From Dokdonella_A sp049583635 (GTDB taxonomy: Bacteria; Pseudomonadota; Gammaproteobacteria; Xanthomonadales; Rhodanobacteraceae), in contig JBAUWF010000102.1 in NCBI GenBank assembly GCA_049583635.1, positions 53,789 through 117,788 of the forward strand: a stretch of 64,000 nucleotides of DNA, given 5' to 3'. Within the stretch, counting starts at the first letter, position 1. Each line of letters starts with the position of its first letter. Shown here piece after piece: positions 61,685-64,000 of this stretch. A program made the position numbers and the translations under genes. The notes beneath the pieces are model-generated. The model was given only the letters and a program-made list of their open reading frames with translations, had not been told where the DNA came from and did no database searches.

Positions 61685-61706
61685 ATGGACGCAAACACGC
61701 GTCCAT
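61685..61706. other. Perfect 8-base stem hairpin in the rplW-rplB spacer
   Basis: ATGGACGC/GCGTCCAT with a six-base loop, between the rplW stop and the rplB start. Confidence 0.55.
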
Positions 61707-61713
61707 ATCCACC

Positions 61714-62004
61714 TTATGCCTTGGCCATCACATCGATGGCCTGGCCTTCGCCAAGACGCACATACGCCTTGCGCTTGGCGCCACGAGTACCGTTGCGGAA
61801 ACGGAACGCCTTGGTCTTGCCCTGGATATTGACCACGTTCACCGATTCCACCTTGACTTCGAACAGTTGTTCAACGGCTGCCTTGACATCGGCCTTGGTC
61901 GCACCGCGCGCAATCTCGAACACGTACTGATCCGATTCCTGCAGCCGTGCGCTCTTTTCAGACAGATGTGGCGCACGCAGGACGCCCAGAAGACGCTCTT
62001 TCAT
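61714..62004 (-). CDS. rplW: 50S ribosomal protein L23
   Basis: 96 residues from the ATG at 62004 (MKERLLGVLRAPHLSEKSAR), which overlaps the rplD stop (ATGA) and has a GGAG site eight bases upstream; a GTG at 62013 is an alternative. Exit-tunnel protein. Confidence 0.97.
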   Translation of the reverse strand: MKERLLGVLRAPHLSEKSARLQESDQYVFEIARGATKADVKAAVEQLFEVKVESVNVVNIQGKTKAFRFRNGTRGAKRKAYVRLGEGQAIDVMAKA

Positions 62005-62603
62005 GCCAGCCACTCCTCGATTTTCCTGACCGAATCAACGGTCATCACGACCTGATTCGCACCGACCAGACTGACCGGATCGAGCGCCGCGACATCCACT
62101 ATGTGAACGTACGGAATGTTGCGTGCCGCAAGAAACAGGCCGGTCGACGCGTTCTCTGCCACCAGAACCGTGCGCCCGGTCACCTTGAGTTCGGCCAGCT
62201 TCTCAACCAGCAAGCAAGTTCGGGGTTGCTCCACACCAAACGACTCGATCACCCTGAGACGCCCCTGCCGATTGAGCTCCGACAGAATCGATGCCACAGC
62301 GCCCCGGTACATCTTGCGGTTGACTTTCTGCGCGAAACTGCGCGGACGCGCCGCGAAGGTCACACCACCACCGATGAAAATTGGTGCTCGATAGTCACCA
62401 TGGCGCGCACCGCCGCCTTTCTGGTTCTTGAATTTTTTCGTCGTGCCGGACATGTCCGAGCGCGATTTCTGCGCCTTGGCCCCGGAGCGGCCGGCATTGC
62501 GATAGGCGACCACGACCTGATGAACCAGATCCTCGCGGAATTCCTTGCCGAACACCGCATCGGAGACGGTCACGGGCTTGGCATCGATGACGTTGAGTTC
62601 CAT
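62001..62603 (-). CDS. rplD: 50S ribosomal protein L4
   Basis: 200 residues from the ATG at 62603 (MELNVIDAKPVTVSDAVFGK). KNQKGGGARHGDYRAPIFIG loop is diagnostic. L4 of E. coli represses the S10 operon; whether the leader site exists here cannot be told. Confidence 0.98.
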   Translation of the reverse strand: MELNVIDAKPVTVSDAVFGKEFREDLVHQVVVAYRNAGRSGAKAQKSRSDMSGTTKKFKNQKGGGARHGDYRAPIFIGGGVTFAARPRSFAQKVNRKMYRGAVASILSELNRQGRLRVIESFGVEQPRTCLLVEKLAELKVTGRTVLVAENASTGLFLAARNIPYVHIVDVAALDPVSLVGANQVVMTVDSVRKIEEWLA

Positions 62604-62613
62604 CGCAAGCTCC

Positions 62614-63261
62614 TTACTTCGGCGCTTTGGCGGCAGCGCGAATGACCACATGGCCACCCGGAGCACCAGGAACCGAACCGCGAATCGCAATCAGGTGGCG
62701 CTCTGTGTCAATCTGCACAACCTCGAGGTTCATCGACGAGCGGTTCACGTTACCCATCTGCCCGGACATCTTCTTGCCCGGAAACACACGGCCCGGCGTC
62801 TGCCGCTGGCCGATCGAGCCAGGCGAGCGATGCGACAGCGAGTTGCCATGGGTCGCGTCGCCCATCTTGAAATGATGGCGCTTGATGGTGCCCTGAAAGC
62901 CTTTGCCCTTGGTGACGCCGGCAACGTCCACGATCTGACCTACACGGAACACATCGGCTGCCTTGACTTCGCCACCCAAAGCAAAATTGCCAAGCTCTGC
63001 TGCCTTGACGCGGAACTCCCACAGGCCTCGACCAGCCTCGACCTTGGCTTTCGCGTAGTGGCCGGACAAGGGCTTGTTGACCAATGCGGCGCGTTTGCTG
63101 CCGGCGGTTACCTGCACGGCGCTGTAACCATCGGTCTCGATCGTCTTGATCTGAGTAATCCGGTTTGGCGTAGCCTCGATAAGCGTCACCGGAATCGATT
63201 CACCGCCCTCGGTGAAGACTCGCGACATACCGCATTTTTTTCCAACCAATCCGATACTCAT
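62614..63261 (-). CDS. rplC: 50S ribosomal protein L3
   Basis: 215 residues, MSIGLVGKKCGMSRVFTEGG start and HRSPGSIGQRQTPGRVFPGK central loop. Confidence 0.98.
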   Translation of the reverse strand: MSIGLVGKKCGMSRVFTEGGESIPVTLIEATPNRITQIKTIETDGYSAVQVTAGSKRAALVNKPLSGHYAKAKVEAGRGLWEFRVKAAELGNFALGGEVKAADVFRVGQIVDVAGVTKGKGFQGTIKRHHFKMGDATHGNSLSHRSPGSIGQRQTPGRVFPGKKMSGQMGNVNRSSMNLEVVQIDTERHLIAIRGSVPGAPGGHVVIRAAAKAPK

Positions 63262-63295
63262 GGTTCACTCCTGCGCTCCTCCCTGACCGCACAAA

Positions 63296-63311
63296 CCGAC
63301 ATCCATGCCGG
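63296..63311. other. Hairpin in the rpsJ-rplC spacer
   Basis: Six-base stem CCGACA/TGCCGG with one mismatch and a TCCA loop on the + strand; same loop as the hairpins before rplF and rplP. Confidence 0.45.
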
Positions 63312-63348
63312 ACAATTCATTCAAGCCAAATTCCTACCCAGCCGGGCG

Positions 63349-63660
63349 TCAGTACAGCTTGATCTGCACATCGACACCAGCTGCCAGATCAAGCTTCATC
63401 AAGGCATCCACGGTCTTGTCGTTCGGATCGACAATGTCGAGGACGCGCTTGTGAATGCGTGTCTCGTACTGATCGCGTGCATCCTTGTCCGCATGCGGCG
63501 AAACCAGGATCGTGACGCGTTCGATCTTGGTCGGCAGCGGAATCGGCCCCAGTACTTGGGCTCCGGTACGCTTGGCCGTCTCCACGATTTCACTCGCCGA
63601 GCGATCGATCAGGCGATGATCGAACGCCTTCAACCGGATGCGAATCTTCTGTTCCGCCAT
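63349..63660 (-). CDS. rpsJ: 30S ribosomal protein S10
   Basis: 103 residues, KIRIRLKAFDHRLIDRSASE and the GPIPLPTKIERVTILVSPHA segment. Also the NusE antitermination factor. First gene of the S10 operon. Confidence 0.98.
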   Translation of the reverse strand: MAEQKIRIRLKAFDHRLIDRSASEIVETAKRTGAQVLGPIPLPTKIERVTILVSPHADKDARDQYETRIHKRVLDIVDPNDKTVDALMKLDLAAGVDVQIKLY

Positions 63661-63874
63661 TGCAATTGGTCCGTAAATAAAAAGAACGCGTTGTACTCAA
63701 AATCGACCGCGCTTTTCGTCACGGCCGCTGTGTAGTGTGTTGTAGCGCGGGAACAGATCGCTCACTTGCGCCCGCTGAATGGGGAGCGGGAAAGCGTATC
63801 CGACTTCCCACGTCTTTCAGCACTTCTCCCATTCCTCCCGATGTTGAGCTACTCGGCCGCTCGAATATCGGGAG
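63661..63874. other. 214-base tuf-rpsJ spacer
   Basis: Contains a six-base stem CCCGCT/AGCGGG with an eight-base loop at 63771-63790 and no open frame. It may hold the S10 operon leader, but no certain promoter was identified. Confidence 0.4.
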
Positions 63875-64000
63875 TTACTCGATAATCTTGGCCACCACGC
63901 CGGCACCGACCGTGCGACCGCCTTCGCGGATCGCAAAACGCAGACCCTCTTCCATCGCGATCGGGTGGATCAACGTCACCACCATCTTGATGTTGTCTCC
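63875..64000 (-). CDS. tuf: Elongation factor Tu, C-terminal end only
   Basis: The last 41 codons are in the window, reading GDNIKMVVTLIHPIAMEEGL, RFAIREGGRTVGAGVVAKII-E and a TAA at 63875. This is the diagnostic EF-Tu domain 3 end. The gene continues past the right edge, in its usual place upstream of rpsJ. Confidence 0.97.
   Translation of the reverse strand, partial: GDNIKMVVTLIHPIAMEEGLRFAIREGGRTVGAGVVAKIIE

Overview
The window is a stretch of chromosome from a GC-rich gammaproteobacterium. The ribosomal protein sequences, the secY-rpsM junction without rpmJ, a class II DAHP synthase and the many Xanthomonadales-style TPR membrane proteins point to the order Xanthomonadales (Lysobacterales), probably Rhodanobacteraceae or a close relative. 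This placement is inferred from protein resemblance only. No tRNA, rRNA, CRISPR array, prophage or transposase gene was seen.

Positions 1-1342 hold the 3' part of an M61-type peptidase on the + strand. Positions 1376-27720 form an extraordinary array on the - strand. Family A consists of large proteins with three N-terminal membrane segments, a TolB/FlgO-like domain and TPR repeats; there are seven copies here plus remnants, and two more at 32990-36812. Family B consists of small proteins of about 220-262 residues with one N-terminal membrane anchor of the DUF6090 type and a helical domain predicted to be periplasmic; there are 13 complete copies plus one remnant. Most neighbours overlap by 4 or 8 bases, so the array reads as one or a few very long, translationally coupled operons. 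Its downstream end contains decayed members: a lost start codon, frameshifts, internal deletions and an A/B fusion.

The upstream end of the array carries an MFS transporter, an APC-type permease, a multi-pass membrane protein and a small secreted protein (26419-30581). Transcribed away from these is a cytoplasmic winged-helix regulator (31056-32654) that carries the same TolB-like plus TPR module as family A. Two further family A genes and a truncated copy follow (32749-36812). This whole region, roughly 1.4-37 kb, is the candidate undescribed system: a regulator, transporters and two diversified families of envelope proteins that place their variable domains outside the inner membrane.

From 36889 the content is housekeeping: malate dehydrogenase, aspartate aminotransferase-like enzyme, a frameshifted GlsB/YeaQ-type membrane protein, a cyclophilin, TypA/BipA, a large BNR-repeat exoprotein, a PP-loop ATPase, DAHP synthase and DsbB.

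From 49187 to the end lies the S10-spc-alpha ribosomal protein supercluster on the - strand, in the order tuf (partial), rpsJ, rplCDWB, rpsS, rplV, rpsC, rplP, rpmC, rpsQ, rplNXE, rpsNH, rplFR, rpsE, rpmD, rplO, secY, rpsMKD, rpoA, rplQ. Its spacers contain a recurrent set of short, often perfect hairpins.
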